Below are positions 29,016-37,231 of a stretch of DNA of 64,000 nucleotides, one piece after another. A program made the translations under genes and the position numbers. This DNA comes from Clostridia bacterium. Lineage in GTDB: Bacteria; Bacillota; Clostridia; Christensenellales; Aristaeellaceae. Every line of letters starts with the position of its first letter. The first letter of the stretch is position 1. The notes beneath the pieces were generated by a model that was not told the origin of the DNA, did no database searches, and worked only from the letters and a program-made list of their open reading frames with translations. The stretch lies in NCBI GenBank assembly GCA_017463245.1, contig JAFTPN010000082.1, positions 32,012 through 96,011 on the forward strand. Direction: 5' to 3'.

Positions 29016-29864
29016 TCACGCGCCGAGGTTCTTCAGAAACTCGGTCTTTTTCTTTTCCTGATAGGCTCCCGCATAGCTGCCGTCCAGCAGGTGCTGGAAG
29101 CCCTCGTCCATGAACTCCTGCCAGCTTTCCTTTTCCCGGCGCACCAGAATGGGATAATACCCCACCCCGTTCTTTTCCGCCGCAGCCAGGTCGCCGGGGG
29201 CGTCGCCGCACATCAGCACCTTGGCGGGATCGTAGCCCTTCTTCAGCAGCTCCGCAATGCAATGCGCCTTGCTGCCCGCATCCTGCGCCAGCACGATGTC
29301 CGTATGGGGCAGCAGACCATACATCTCCCACTCCTCCAGCACCGCACCCAGGTTGGCGCTGCTCACGATGGCCACATCCGCCTTCTCGTGGGCAAAGGCC
29401 AGAGCCTCCTTAGCCAGGGGGAAGGGAAGCTTCACATCATCCGGCAGGGCGGTAATGGAGCTATTCACCGCCTTGCTCCAGTTGAGCGCCTTGCGCAGGG
29501 ACACGCTCTCCGGGCTGGCCTCAATGGCGCGGGTCAGCGCATCGTTGGACAGCTCCGGGCTTTCCTCTGCCCACTTGAGCAGCGCGGCGATATCCTCAAT
29601 GGCCGTATACTGCCCGTTGATTTCCTTAAGCGCCATGGCCAACCCCTTAAAGCGGTTGATGCCCCGGGTCATGGTGTAGAGGTTGATATCGTTCCACCGT
29701 GCCAAAATGGGTTCAGCCCACTGCTGCAAGCCCCATTCCTCCACCATGCAGGGACCAAAGCACCGGAAGTGCTTCACGTCCATGGTGTCCATGGCGCAGC
29801 CGTCGCTGTCCACGCACACAAGATAATCATGCTTTTTCTGATATTGTTCCAGGTTCTTTGCCAT
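29016..29864 (-). CDS. HAD superfamily hydrolase
   Basis: A 282-residue phosphatase-like protein. The catalytic HAD motif I is CVDSDGCAMD near residues 17-26, with nucleophile Asp and general acid Asp two apart. Motif II (VSSANL) lies in the middle, and motif III/IV is MCGDAPGDLAAAEKNG. The substrate is unknown. Its position just before the GH3 gene suggests removal of phosphate from a sugar phosphate released or imported with the glycosidase substrate, but this is inference. The ATG at 29864 follows GGGGA by 7 nt. Confidence 0.82.
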   Translation of the reverse strand: MAKNLEQYQKKHDYLVCVDSDGCAMDTMDVKHFRCFGPCMVEEWGLQQWAEPILARWNDINLYTMTRGINRFKGLAMALKEINGQYTAIEDIAALLKWAEESPELSNDALTRAIEASPESVSLRKALNWSKAVNSSITALPDDVKLPFPLAKEALAFAHEKADVAIVSSANLGAVLEEWEMYGLLPHTDIVLAQDAGSKAHCIAELLKKGYDPAKVLMCGDAPGDLAAAEKNGVGYYPILVRREKESWQEFMDEGFQHLLDGSYAGAYQEKKKTEFLKNLGA

Positions 29865-30030
29865 CAAGCAGTCCCCTTTCGGTTGCTATCATATAAAATA
29901 AGTATAGTTTTTCTTTTTCCAGTTTGGTAGAGCGCATTTCTGTTTTCTTTCGTAGAATTTTTACCAAATCGGCCAATTATGCAGTATCCAGGCTGTATTT
30001 TCCTTGGCGCAGCATCTTCCACAGGCCGAC

Positions 30031-30045
30031 AAATCATGCTATAAT
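30031..30045 (+). promoter_or_regulatory. Extended -10 promoter of cimA
   Basis: TGCTATAAT with a perfect TATAAT at 30040-30045 preceded by TG; the -35 region (TTCCAC at 30017-30022, 17 nt away) is weak. Confidence 0.65.
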
Positions 30046-30079
30046 ACTTGTAACATTGCAGATTTCGGAGGGATGGAAG

Positions 30080-31660
30080 ATGATCAGGCTCCTGGACACG
30101 ACCCTGCGCGACGGCGCGCAGGCGGAGGGCGTCACCTTCTCCCTGGAGGATAAAAAGCGCATCGCCCTGGCGCTGGACGACCTGGGCGTGCAATACATCG
30201 AGGGCGGCAACCCCGCCGCCAATCCCAAGGACGCAGCCTTCTTTGCCGAATTCCGCGGCAAGCGCCTGCGCCATGCAAAGCTGGTAGCCTTCGGCTCCAC
30301 CATCCGTCCCGGCGAACAGGCCAAGGGCGATGCCGGGCTGGCCGCACTTCTTTCCTGCGGCGTGGATACGGTGACCATCTTCGGCAAAAGCTCTATCCTG
30401 CACGTGGAGCAGGTGCTGCGCTGCACCCGGGAGGAAAACCTGCGCCTCATCCGCGAAAGCATTGCCTACCTCACCGAGCGCGGCCTGCGGGTCTGGTTCG
30501 ATGCAGAGCATTTCTTCGATGGCTACAAGGCCGACAGCGCCTACGCCCTCTCCACCCTGCAGGCCGCCATGGAGGGCGGTGCCGAGTGCCTCACCCTCTG
30601 CGATACCAACGGCGGTTCCCTGCCCGATGAAGTAGCAGAGATCGTCTGCACCGTGTGCCAGCAGTTCGATATCCCCGTGGGCATCCATTGCCATAACGAC
30701 TGCGGCCTGGCCACCGCCTGTTCTCTGGCGGCGGTGCAGTCCGGTGCCACCAGCGTGCAGGGCACCATGGGCGGCATCGGCGAGCGCTGCGGCAATGCAG
30801 ACCTGACCACCATCATCCCCCTGCTGGAAATGAAGCTGAACCTCCCCTGCCTGCCGGAAGGCCACCTGCCCATGCTGACCCACACCGCCCGCTTTGTGGC
30901 CGAGGTGATGAACCTCTCCCTCAACGAGCGTGCGCCCTTCGTGGGCCACACCGCCTTTGCCCACAAGGGCGGTATGCACATCGACGGGGTGATCAAGCAC
31001 TCCGCCACCTTCGAGCAGATCCCCCCGGAGAGCGTGGGCAACCAGCGCCGCTTTCTCATCAGCGATCAGGCTGGCCGCGCCGGGGTGTACGCCCGCCTCA
31101 GCCGCATCCTGCCCGATGTGAACCGGGACAGCACCGAGATGGCGCAGGTCATTGCCCGGCTGAAGGAAAAGGAAGCCCGCGGCTATACCTACGAGAACGC
31201 GGATGGTTCCTTTGCCCTCATGGCGCTGGACACCCTTGGCCGCCGCCCGAAGTTCTTCCAGGTGGTGGACTTCCATGTGCTGTGCCACAGCCCCATGAAC
31301 ATGCAGGCCGTGGACAAGAGCGCCCAGGCCTATGTGAAGGTGGAGGTGGGCGGCAAGGAGGGCATCAACGCCGGTGAAGGCGACGGCCCCGTGAACGCCC
31401 TGGACATCGCCCTGCGCAAGACCCTGGCAGACTTCTACCCAGCCATCAACAACATGCGCCTGAAGGACTTCAAGGTGCGCGTGCTGGACATGGGCGGCAC
31501 CGCCTCCACCGTGCGCGTGTCCATCGAATCCACCGATGGGCAGCACGTCTGGAGTACCGTGGGCGTATCCAGCAACATCATCCAGGCCTGCTTCAAGGCG
31601 CTGGTGGACTCCATCGACTTCATGCTCACCTATCATGTCGATAATCGTCCGAAATTGTAA
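30080..31660 (+). CDS. cimA: Citramalate synthase
   Basis: A 526-residue enzyme of the DRE-TIM metallolyase family. The N-terminal [13 protein letters not shown] motif binds the metal and catalyses; [11 protein letters not shown] carries metal-binding His residues. The C-terminal third is the LeuA-type allosteric domain, expected to respond to isoleucine. Citramalate synthase condenses pyruvate and acetyl-CoA, giving the threonine-independent route to 2-oxobutyrate and isoleucine. The reading GAQAEG rather than the GxQxxG of isopropylmalate synthases, and the total length, favour CimA over LeuA. The ATG at 30080 has GGAGG 8 nt upstream. The stop codon lies in the foot of a long hairpin. Confidence 0.9.
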   Translation: MIRLLDTTLRDGAQAEGVTFSLEDKKRIALALDDLGVQYIEGGNPAANPKDAAFFAEFRGKRLRHAKLVAFGSTIRPGEQAKGDAGLAALLSCGVDTVTIFGKSSILHVEQVLRCTREENLRLIRESIAYLTERGLRVWFDAEHFFDGYKADSAYALSTLQAAMEGGAECLTLCDTNGGSLPDEVAEIVCTVCQQFDIPVGIHCHNDCGLATACSLAAVQSGATSVQGTMGGIGERCGNADLTTIIPLLEMKLNLPCLPEGHLPMLTHTARFVAEVMNLSLNERAPFVGHTAFAHKGGMHIDGVIKHSATFEQIPPESVGNQRRFLISDQAGRAGVYARLSRILPDVNRDSTEMAQVIARLKEKEARGYTYENADGSFALMALDTLGRRPKFFQVVDFHVLCHSPMNMQAVDKSAQAYVKVEVGGKEGINAGEGDGPVNALDIALRKTLADFYPAINNMRLKDFKVRVLDMGGTASTVRVSIESTDGQHVWSTVGVSSNIIQACFKALVDSIDFMLTYHVDNRPKL

Positions 31661-31698
31661 CAAACAGTTCTTCAAACTTATTGAAAACGTTACAATTT
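31652..31698 (+). terminator. Hairpin overlapping the cimA stop codon
   Basis: A 10-bp A/T-rich inverted repeat (31652-31661 with 31689-31698) encloses a second stem (31666-31674 with 31681-31688, one bulged base). TCTT follows. It can act as terminator of cimA, but the sigma factor promoter would lie within or just after it. Confidence 0.55.
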
Positions 31699-31731
31699 TC
31701 TTGGAATAAAACCGGGAGGGACATCGTTTAT

Positions 31732-32331
31732 ATGGATGGAAGAACCATCATGGCGGCTCTGCGCCGCTTGCAGGGCTTGTGCATCCGCTCCGCCCTGGCA
31801 GAGGAGGACGACGATGTGCAGGCAGCTGCCACCACCCGCGACCCCATGGCATACTTTGAAGACCTATACGAAAAGTATGCCACCGATGTTCTGCGGGTAT
31901 GCTACTTCTACCTGGGTGACCGCCACAAGGCCGAGGACGTGTGCCAGGACGTGTTCGTCCGGCTGATCACCAACGCCCCCGACCTGCAGGAGGGCCGCGA
32001 AAAGGCCTGGCTTTTGAAGGTCGCCCTGAACCGCTGCCGCGATCTGTGGCGCGGCGCCTGGCTCAAGCGTGTGGTGCTTGGCTCCCCCGCCTTCGAGCTG
32101 GTTCCTGCTCCGGATGAATTCGGCAAGCTGGCCGAGCAGCAGGAGATCATGCAGGCCATCAACCAGCTGCCTTCCACCTTCAAGGAGGTCATTCTCCTGC
32201 ACTACTATCAGGGCTTCGGCATCGCCGAGATTGCCGAGATGATGGATCTCCCCGAAGGCACCATATCCTCCCGCCTCAGCCGCGGGCGCAAAAAGCTTGA
32301 AATCATTTTGAAAGGAGGCGATGCCCGGTGA
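31732..32331 (+). CDS. Sigma-70 family (ECF-type) RNA polymerase sigma factor
   Basis: The 199-residue protein has sigma region 2 (MAYFEDLYEKYATDVLRVCY and AEDVCQDVFVRLI) and region 4 (INQLPSTFKEVILLHYYQGF, IAEIAEMMDLPEGTISSRLS), without regions 1.1 or 3, as in ECF sigma factors. The ATG at 31732 is preceded by GGGAGG at a rather long spacing of 11 nt; an upstream TTG at 31681 in the same frame overlaps the hairpin and is less likely. It ends in a 4-nt overlap with the next gene (GTGA), which is expected to encode its anti-sigma factor. The inducing signal is unknown. Confidence 0.88.
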   Translation: MDGRTIMAALRRLQGLCIRSALAEEDDDVQAAATTRDPMAYFEDLYEKYATDVLRVCYFYLGDRHKAEDVCQDVFVRLITNAPDLQEGREKAWLLKVALNRCRDLWRGAWLKRVVLGSPAFELVPAPDEFGKLAEQQEIMQAINQLPSTFKEVILLHYYQGFGIAEIAEMMDLPEGTISSRLSRGRKKLEIILKGGDAR

Positions 32332-33251
32332 AGCGTCTTGAACAACTGCCGGAGATCACCGATAAGGCTCTGGGAGGCCTGACGGCCGGGCAACACCTGA
32401 AGCTCCGTATCGAGAAAGCCGCCGTCAATCCTGCTCCCCAGCGCCGCCGCACCTCAGCCTGGGTGCCTGCGCTATCCTTCGCGCTGGTGCTGGCGCTGGC
32501 TCTGGGCATTGGCATTCCCGCCCTCAACGCCCAGCCCGATCAGCCCCTGATCACCACCCAGGCCGCCGGTACCAATGGCGTGGGCAACGAGATCAGCCTG
32601 CTGGATCTGAACAACGGCGTCAACATCCGTCAAAGCGGCGAAAAGCCCAGCTATCGCAGCCTGTGGGCCAATGGCGATGGCGGCAGCTTCCCCCTCATCG
32701 GCATTCAGGGGCGCTACTACCGCATGATGTCCAGCCCGGATTCCGTCAGCAGCAAGCAGCTGGGCAGCAGCCTGGGCACCGTGGCCGAGTTCACCACCGA
32801 GCCTTCCCTCTCCGGCACCGATATCGTTTTGTCCAACAAGGTTTCCCAGGGCAGCGAGGTCTATGCCATCAAGGGTATGGACACCACCCTGGTGGCCGCC
32901 GAGGTGGGTGGCAGCTATCGCCTGTTCCAGCGCGTGAGCTTCAACGGCAGCGCCCTGCGCGGCAGCGAAGACCTGGCCGATACCCTGCAGGTCGCCGGCC
33001 GCATCCAGAGCATGGAGCTGAGCGACGTGGGCGTCATTACCGACAGCGCCACCTGCGAAGCCCTCTTCTCCACGCTGACCTCCTGCGCCAGCTATGAGAG
33101 CAGCGGCTCCATCAGCGCCAAGCAGTCCCTGCTGATCCACCTGAACAATGGCCTCACCGTGCAGCTGGCCGTGAAAAACGACAAGCTGGCCGCCTGCGGC
33201 ACCTGGAGCTGTCCGGAATTCTTCGAGGAATTCGAAGCAGCAGTGAACTAA
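32328..33251 (+). CDS. Probable membrane anti-sigma factor
   Basis: A 307-residue protein with a short cytoplasmic N-terminus of about 45 residues, one membrane helix (about residues 46-66, WVPALSFALVLALALGIGIP) and an extracytoplasmic domain of about 240 residues. It overlaps the sigma gene by 4 nt and has AAAGGAGG upstream of its GTG start, so the two are co-translated. Role is inferred from this arrangement. The zinc-binding HxxxCxxC motif of many anti-sigma factors is absent, and no known sensor domain is recognised. Confidence 0.7.
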   Translation: MKRLEQLPEITDKALGGLTAGQHLKLRIEKAAVNPAPQRRRTSAWVPALSFALVLALALGIGIPALNAQPDQPLITTQAAGTNGVGNEISLLDLNNGVNIRQSGEKPSYRSLWANGDGGSFPLIGIQGRYYRMMSSPDSVSSKQLGSSLGTVAEFTTEPSLSGTDIVLSNKVSQGSEVYAIKGMDTTLVAAEVGGSYRLFQRVSFNGSALRGSEDLADTLQVAGRIQSMELSDVGVITDSATCEALFSTLTSCASYESSGSISAKQSLLIHLNNGLTVQLAVKNDKLAACGTWSCPEFFEEFEAAVN

Positions 33252-33289
33252 CAAAAATGGAGTGACCTGAAGGTCACTCCATTTTTGTT
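33250..33289. terminator. Strong bidirectional terminator
   Basis: An 18-bp perfect stem (33250-33267 with 33272-33289), loop TGAA, ending in a run of five Ts. Confidence 0.9.
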
Positions 33290-33290
33290 A

Positions 33291-33326
33291 GAATTCGGAA
33301 TTCGGAATGCGGAATTCGGAATTGAG
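33291..33326 (-). repeat. GAATTCGGAAT-type repeat, inverted copy
   Basis: The reverse complement of this stretch contains ATTCCGCATTCCGAATTC, the core of the 31-bp repeats at 33363 and 34051. With the copy at 33363 it can form a hairpin. Confidence 0.75.
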
Positions 33327-33362
33327 TTACCGTACCGATTCACACACCGGAACACAAACTAC

Positions 33363-33393
33363 ATTCCGCATTCCGAATTCATAATTCCGAATT
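33363..33393 (+). repeat. 31-bp direct repeat, left copy
   Basis: Begins ATTCCGCATTCCGAATTCAT and continues for 31 bases. It matches the copy at 34051-34081 with a single mismatch and overlaps the stop codon of the acetyltransferase gene. Confidence 0.85.
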
Positions 33394-33829
33394 ACTTTAC
33401 GTACACCGGCGTTTTGTTCTTCGCCACCATGCCATCCTCCCTTCGGTAGCCATGCTTCAGGTAGAAGCGTTCCGCCGTGTCGCTAGTCAGGATCATCTTG
33501 TGGATGCCCTGCCGGGCGAAGAACGCCTCCGCCTGCGCCAGCAGTTCCGCACCAATGCCCTTGTTCCGCTGTTCCGGTGCCACCCAGAACTCCCGGATGA
33601 AACCGTACCTGTCCTCAAAGAACCAGCTGGTCATTTCAATTCTGCTGAACATGATGAACCCGATCACCTGCCCGCTTTCATCCTCCCGCAGCAGGGTAGG
33701 CACACCCTCGTCCGTCATTCCTGCAAAGAGGCCTTCCCAGTTGCTTACCTGTATGCCCATTTCCGTAAAATACGCCCGGAACGCCTGCTGAAATGCCTGA
33801 TCGTTGTACTCTCTGATCAACTTATCCAT
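33392..33829 (-). CDS. GNAT family N-acetyltransferase under leader control
   Basis: A 145-residue Gcn5-related acetyltransferase that moves an acetyl group from acetyl-CoA to an unknown amine. The acetyl-CoA loop is visible as APEQRNKGIGAELLAQ near residue 90, followed by the C-terminal FYLKHGYRRE motif. The ATG at 33829 has AAAGGAG 7 nt upstream. Transcription starts near 33995, passes through an 18-codon leader peptide, and must cross an intrinsic terminator (33853-33883) before reaching this gene. That design is known for drug-resistance and amino acid genes, so an antibiotic or other translation-affecting compound may be the inducer; this is inference. The whole unit is enclosed by a 31-bp direct repeat. 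Confidence 0.85.
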   Translation of the reverse strand: MDKLIREYNDQAFQQAFRAYFTEMGIQVSNWEGLFAGMTDEGVPTLLREDESGQVIGFIMFSRIEMTSWFFEDRYGFIREFWVAPEQRNKGIGAELLAQAEAFFARQGIHKMILTSDTAERFYLKHGYRREDGMVAKNKTPVYVK

Positions 33830-33852
33830 ATGTTATCTCCTTTTGCGGCAAC

Positions 33853-33883
33853 AAAAAAGTATGCTCCGGCAAAAGAGCATACT
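33853..33883 (-). terminator. Intrinsic terminator (attenuator) in the acetyltransferase leader
   Basis: On the minus strand a 9-bp perfect stem (33875-33883 with 33858-33866), 8-nt loop, is followed by six Ts. It lies 24 nt upstream of the acetyltransferase ATG and after the leader peptide, so it would stop read-through transcription unless disrupted. Confidence 0.85.
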
Positions 33884-33915
33884 GAATTTCTCCCGTCACA
33901 AAAGGCCGTGCTGCC

Positions 33916-33972
33916 TTATGCAGCCCTGTGTGAACGGCAGATCGCTCCCTCCCGGATGAAACCAACAACCAT
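33916..33972 (-). CDS. Leader peptide (18 residues)
   Basis: A short frame, MVVGFIREGAICRSHRAA, with an exceptional ribosome site: AAGGAGGTGA (33978-33987), a ten-base match to the 16S anti-Shine-Dalgarno, 5 nt before the ATG at 33972. It begins about 23 nt after the predicted transcription start and ends in TAA at 33916, 33 nt before the attenuator stem. Sequences around and after it can pair (CCGT-T-CACA, within the peptide frame, with TGTGACGG near 33892-33899), so ribosome position could change the fold. No run of one amino acid codon is seen, which argues for drug- or stall-mediated sensing rather than amino acid attenuation. Confidence 0.65.
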   Translation of the reverse strand: MVVGFIREGAICRSHRAA

Positions 33973-34001
33973 ACCGCTCACCTCCTTCATATGATGGTAT
34001 G

Positions 34002-34030
34002 ATTATACAACAAAAAAGAATTCACGTCAA
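34002..34030 (-). promoter_or_regulatory. Promoter of the leader-acetyltransferase unit
   Basis: On the minus strand, TTGACG (34025-34030), a 17-nt spacer and a perfect TATAAT (34002-34007). One of the strongest promoters in the window, which fits control by attenuation rather than initiation. Confidence 0.85.
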
Positions 34031-34050
34031 CCCATGGAGCCACACTCTCA

Positions 34051-34081
34051 ATTCCGCATTCCGAATTCATCATTCCGAATT
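34051..34081 (+). repeat. 31-bp direct repeat, right copy
   Basis: Identical to 33363-33393 except one base (C for A at position 21 of the repeat). The two copies enclose the leader and acetyltransferase gene, about 690 bp apart. Confidence 0.85.
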
Positions 34082-34091
34082 CAAAAAAATC

Positions 34092-34118
34092 GCCGTCCTT
34101 TCGGACGGCAATTTTTTT
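34092..34118 (-). terminator. Terminator of uxuB
   Basis: A 7-bp GC stem (34092-34098 with 34103-34109) with long A/T flanks on both sides gives seven As and Ts on the minus strand, just after the uxuB stop. Confidence 0.85.
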
Positions 34119-34119
34119 A

Positions 34120-35730
34120 TCAAAGATATTTCTTCAGAGTGGCACGCACAGCGCCCACGCCAGCCAGCTCTTCGGCCAGCAGGGCCTCGACCTTCTCAGC
34201 CAGACCGGCTTCGTACAGGTTCACGCCGAAGATCACCGGGTTGGACAGGATGCCCTGCAGCTTGCCCTTCACGGATTCCGGCTCGCCCACCTTCACGTCG
34301 GCCAGGTCGGATTGCATCTGCGCCAGCATGGGATCGGAGGAGCAGGTCATTTCCTTGCCCTCGTCGTCCACAGCCTTCAGGTAGCGCAGCCAGCCGGCCA
34401 GCACCAGCGGAATGGCGTTCAGGCTGGCGGGATCCTTGGCAGGATCGGCCATGTAGCTCTTGATGGTCTCGCCAAAGCGGATGGCGATCTTCTGGGAGGT
34501 ATCGGTGGCAATGCGCTGGGGGGTGTCCGGGATGAAGGGGTTGGGCAGGCGCTGCTCCACCACTTCGTCAATGAACGCCTTGGGGCTGATGATGCCGGGG
34601 TCGGTCACCACGGGCAGGCCTTCCACATAGCCGATGGTCTTCACCAGCTTCACCAGCTGCTCATCCTTCATTTCGGCGGCGATGGACTCATAGCCCAGCA
34701 GGCAGCCGTACACAGCCAGGGCGGTGTGCAGGGGGTTCAGGCAGGTGGTGACCTTCATGCGCTCGGTCATGTTCACAATGTCGCGGGTGGTCATGTACAC
34801 GCCAGCCTTCTCCAGGGCGGGGCGGCCATTGGGGAAGCGATCCTCCACCACCAGGTACTGGGGAATTTCAGCATTCACGAAAGGCGCAATGTATGTGTTC
34901 TTGCTGGTGATGACGGGTGCCATGTCCTCCACGCCAGCATCATTGAGCTGCTTCTCGATCACTTCCGCAGGGCGGGGGGTGATCTTGTCGATCATGCTCC
35001 AGGGGAAGGAGACCTTGCTCTCGTCCTCCACATAGGCCACGAAATCAGCCGTGACATAGCCCTTCTCAGCCCAGCCCTTGGCGATGGTCAGTACGGAGGA
35101 GCGCAGCTTTTCGCCGTTGTGGGAGCAGTTGTCCATGCTCACCATGGCGATGGGGGCAGCGCCAGCCTGGAAGCGAGCCCACAGCATGGCAGCCACGCAG
35201 CTCATGGCATGGCGAGCCTTTTCAGGGCCTTCGTCGATGTCAGCCAGCACCACGGGCATCATTTCGCCCTTGATGTTGGTGAGGGCATAGCCCTTCTCGG
35301 TAATGGTGAAGGAAGCCATCTGCAGCTCGGCGCTTTCAAAGCATTTCTTCAGCTGGTTCCACTTCTCCGCGTTGGCGGAATTGGCAGGCACACCCTTGGC
35401 AATGGAAGCGATGACCTCCTTGTCGGTGCTGCCGTCGGGCTTCAGCGCCACCATGAGGGTCATGGAGTCGTGAGGCTCGTAGATCTTCTCAATGATGTCA
35501 TAGTCGAAGGTCTCCGCCGCGATGATGCCGCTGCGAGCCATGCCATTGTTCAGCAGGCGCTGCTGCAGTCCGGCGATGAAGCCGCGGAAGATGTTGCCGG
35601 CACCGAAGTGCACCCACACGGGATGCTCCTCGGTGTATTCGGCCATCTGCTTCCAATCATACTTAGGCAGGACGATACCGGCAGCTTCAAAGGCAGCCTT
35701 GTCCTGCAAGCCGATATAGGACAGTTTCAT
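34120..35730 (-). CDS. uxuB: D-mannonate oxidoreductase / fructuronate reductase
   Basis: A 536-residue member of the mannitol dehydrogenase family (long-chain, zinc-independent polyol dehydrogenases). The N-terminal nucleotide-binding region reads VHFGAGNIFRGF (about residues 41-52), and the catalytic region is MDNCSHNGEKL (about residue 205). Fructuronate reductase converts fructuronate to mannonate with NADH. The neighbour uxuA, 163 nt upstream on the same strand, uses that product, which selects this function over mannitol dehydrogenase. The start is the ATG at 35730, with AAGGAG 8 nt upstream; a GTG three codons earlier is in the ribosome site. Confidence 0.9.
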   Translation of the reverse strand: MKLSYIGLQDKAAFEAAGIVLPKYDWKQMAEYTEEHPVWVHFGAGNIFRGFIAGLQQRLLNNGMARSGIIAAETFDYDIIEKIYEPHDSMTLMVALKPDGSTDKEVIASIAKGVPANSANAEKWNQLKKCFESAELQMASFTITEKGYALTNIKGEMMPVVLADIDEGPEKARHAMSCVAAMLWARFQAGAAPIAMVSMDNCSHNGEKLRSSVLTIAKGWAEKGYVTADFVAYVEDESKVSFPWSMIDKITPRPAEVIEKQLNDAGVEDMAPVITSKNTYIAPFVNAEIPQYLVVEDRFPNGRPALEKAGVYMTTRDIVNMTERMKVTTCLNPLHTALAVYGCLLGYESIAAEMKDEQLVKLVKTIGYVEGLPVVTDPGIISPKAFIDEVVEQRLPNPFIPDTPQRIATDTSQKIAIRFGETIKSYMADPAKDPASLNAIPLVLAGWLRYLKAVDDEGKEMTCSSDPMLAQMQSDLADVKVGEPESVKGKLQGILSNPVIFGVNLYEAGLAEKVEALLAEELAGVGAVRATLKKYL

Positions 35731-35783
35731 AAAACGCACTCCTTAAAAAGGGTTTCGAAAGAGCCGATGGCCCTTCGCAGAAT

Positions 35784-35858
35784 CCAAGGGCAGCGCCCTT
35801 GGTGGGGTATGGGGCGACGCCCCATTGCTGCATCCGGGGCAGCGCAGCGCCTCCCCGG
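35784..35858. repeat. Hairpin array between uxuA and uxuB
   Basis: Three consecutive inverted repeats: 35784-35802 (8 bp, loop AGC), 35809-35825 (7 bp, loop GAC) and 35834-35858 (6 bp outer arms CCGGGG/CCCCGG). They resemble the arrays near 8588 and 50422 in tightness and short loops. Confidence 0.75.
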
Positions 35859-35893
35859 TCAGCCAAGCAACAAAGGAACCGCACTCAGCCCGC

Positions 35894-36973
35894 TTACTTC
35901 TCGCCGCGGGTCTTGCACAGCGCTTCCCAAATACCGTTCAGGTAGGTAGCGCCCAGCGCACGGTCGAACAGGCCATAGCCAGGACGGCCTTCCTCGTCCC
36001 AGATCATGCGGCCATGGTCGGGGCGGATGTAGGTATCGGGGCAGGTATCATAGATGGCCTCCATGATGGCGAACATATCCAGGTCGCCGGTGGAGGACAG
36101 GTGAGCCGCCTCGCGGAAGTGGCGGTGACCCAGATACTTCACGTTGCGCACGTGCATAGCGCCGATGCGGTTCATCTCGCCGAAGTGACGGATGATGGAG
36201 GGGATGTCGTTTTCCGGGTTGGAGCCCAGGGAGCCGGTGCACAGGCACAGGGTGTTGGCAGGGCTGTCGTGGAGCTTCACGATCTTGTCGTAGTCCTCCT
36301 GGCTGTGGGCGATGCGGGGCAGGCCGAAGATGGGCCAGGCGGGATCGTCGGGATGGCAGGCCATCTTCACGCCCACTTCCTCGCATACCGGGATCACGCG
36401 ATCCAGGAAGTACTTGTAGTTCTCACGCAGCATATCGGGGGTGATGCCCTCGTACTGCTTCAGGGTCGTTTCCAGCAGGGCCAGGCGCTCAGGCTCCCAG
36501 CCGGGCAGGGTGAAGCCCTTGGAATCCTCGGCCGTGCGGCGCACGATCTCCATGGGGCCCATTTCGCCCAAATCTTCCTCGTTGAAGTACAGGCTGTTGG
36601 AGCCATCCTCTTCGATGACGCGAGCCAGGTCGGTACGCAGCCAGTCGAACACGGGCATGAAGTTGTACACAATGACCTTCACGCCGTACTTGGCCAGGGT
36701 GCGGATGGTGGAGCAGTAGTTCTTGATGTATTCATCACGGGTGGGCAGACCCATCTTGATGTCCTCGTGAACGTTCACGCTCTCGATGACCTCCAGCTCC
36801 AGGCCGCAGGAATGGACGTAGTCCACCAGCTCCTTGACCTCTTCCTCAGGCCAGTCCACACCGGCGGGCTTGTCCAGCAGACCCATCAGGCCGGACATAC
36901 CGGGAATCTGCTTCACATACTTCAGCGGGATCGGATCGGATTCCTTGCCATACCAGCGGAAAGTCATTTTCAT
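35894..36973 (-). CDS. uxuA: Mannonate dehydratase
   Basis: A 359-residue UxuA enzyme that dehydrates D-mannonate to 2-keto-3-deoxygluconate. It has the xylose isomerase-like barrel: an opening [20 protein letters not shown], the central [28 protein letters not shown] with metal-binding residues, and [19 protein letters not shown] near the end. The length is slightly below that of the E. coli enzyme and fits the Firmicutes type. GGAGG lies 10 nt before the ATG at 36973. The gene is first in the uxuA-uxuB unit, behind a strong promoter at 37046-37074. Confidence 0.94.
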   Translation of the reverse strand: MKMTFRWYGKESDPIPLKYVKQIPGMSGLMGLLDKPAGVDWPEEEVKELVDYVHSCGLELEVIESVNVHEDIKMGLPTRDEYIKNYCSTIRTLAKYGVKVIVYNFMPVFDWLRTDLARVIEEDGSNSLYFNEEDLGEMGPMEIVRRTAEDSKGFTLPGWEPERLALLETTLKQYEGITPDMLRENYKYFLDRVIPVCEEVGVKMACHPDDPAWPIFGLPRIAHSQEDYDKIVKLHDSPANTLCLCTGSLGSNPENDIPSIIRHFGEMNRIGAMHVRNVKYLGHRHFREAAHLSSTGDLDMFAIMEAIYDTCPDTYIRPDHGRMIWDEEGRPGYGLFDRALGATYLNGIWEALCKTRGEK

Positions 36974-37045
36974 TTGGATGCAACCTCCAAAGCTTATTTT
37001 TCATTTTCATCAAAGCCCGCAAAATCACAGGCTTCCCTATGTTGT

Positions 37046-37074
37046 ATTATACAAAACGCGACAAAGGAAGTCAA
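37046..37074 (-). promoter_or_regulatory. uxuAB promoter with overlapping palindrome
   Basis: On the minus strand, TTGACT (37069-37074), a 17-nt spacer and TATAAT (37046-37051). The -10 lies inside the palindrome TTGTAT-A-ATACAA, a likely operator for a GntR-type uronate regulator; the regulator gene is not in the window. Confidence 0.75.
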
Positions 37075-37163
37075 CGCCGCCACTTTCCTCAAAATCATTT
37101 TGACCAGAAATCAAACGGTTCTTTCTGAAAATGTTACGACTTGTACCATTTCTGTTCAGAGCG

Positions 37164-37192
37164 TTTTCTTTTAGGCTGGCATGTGATATAAT
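37164..37192 (+). promoter_or_regulatory. Promoter of the trkA-trkH unit
   Basis: A perfect TATAAT (37187-37192) preceded by TGA (extended -10); the -35 (TTTTCT at 37164-37169) is weak. Confidence 0.65.
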
Positions 37193-37231
37193 ACGCCTGT
37201 ATCCAATTGTACCACATGGAGGTAATTCCCT

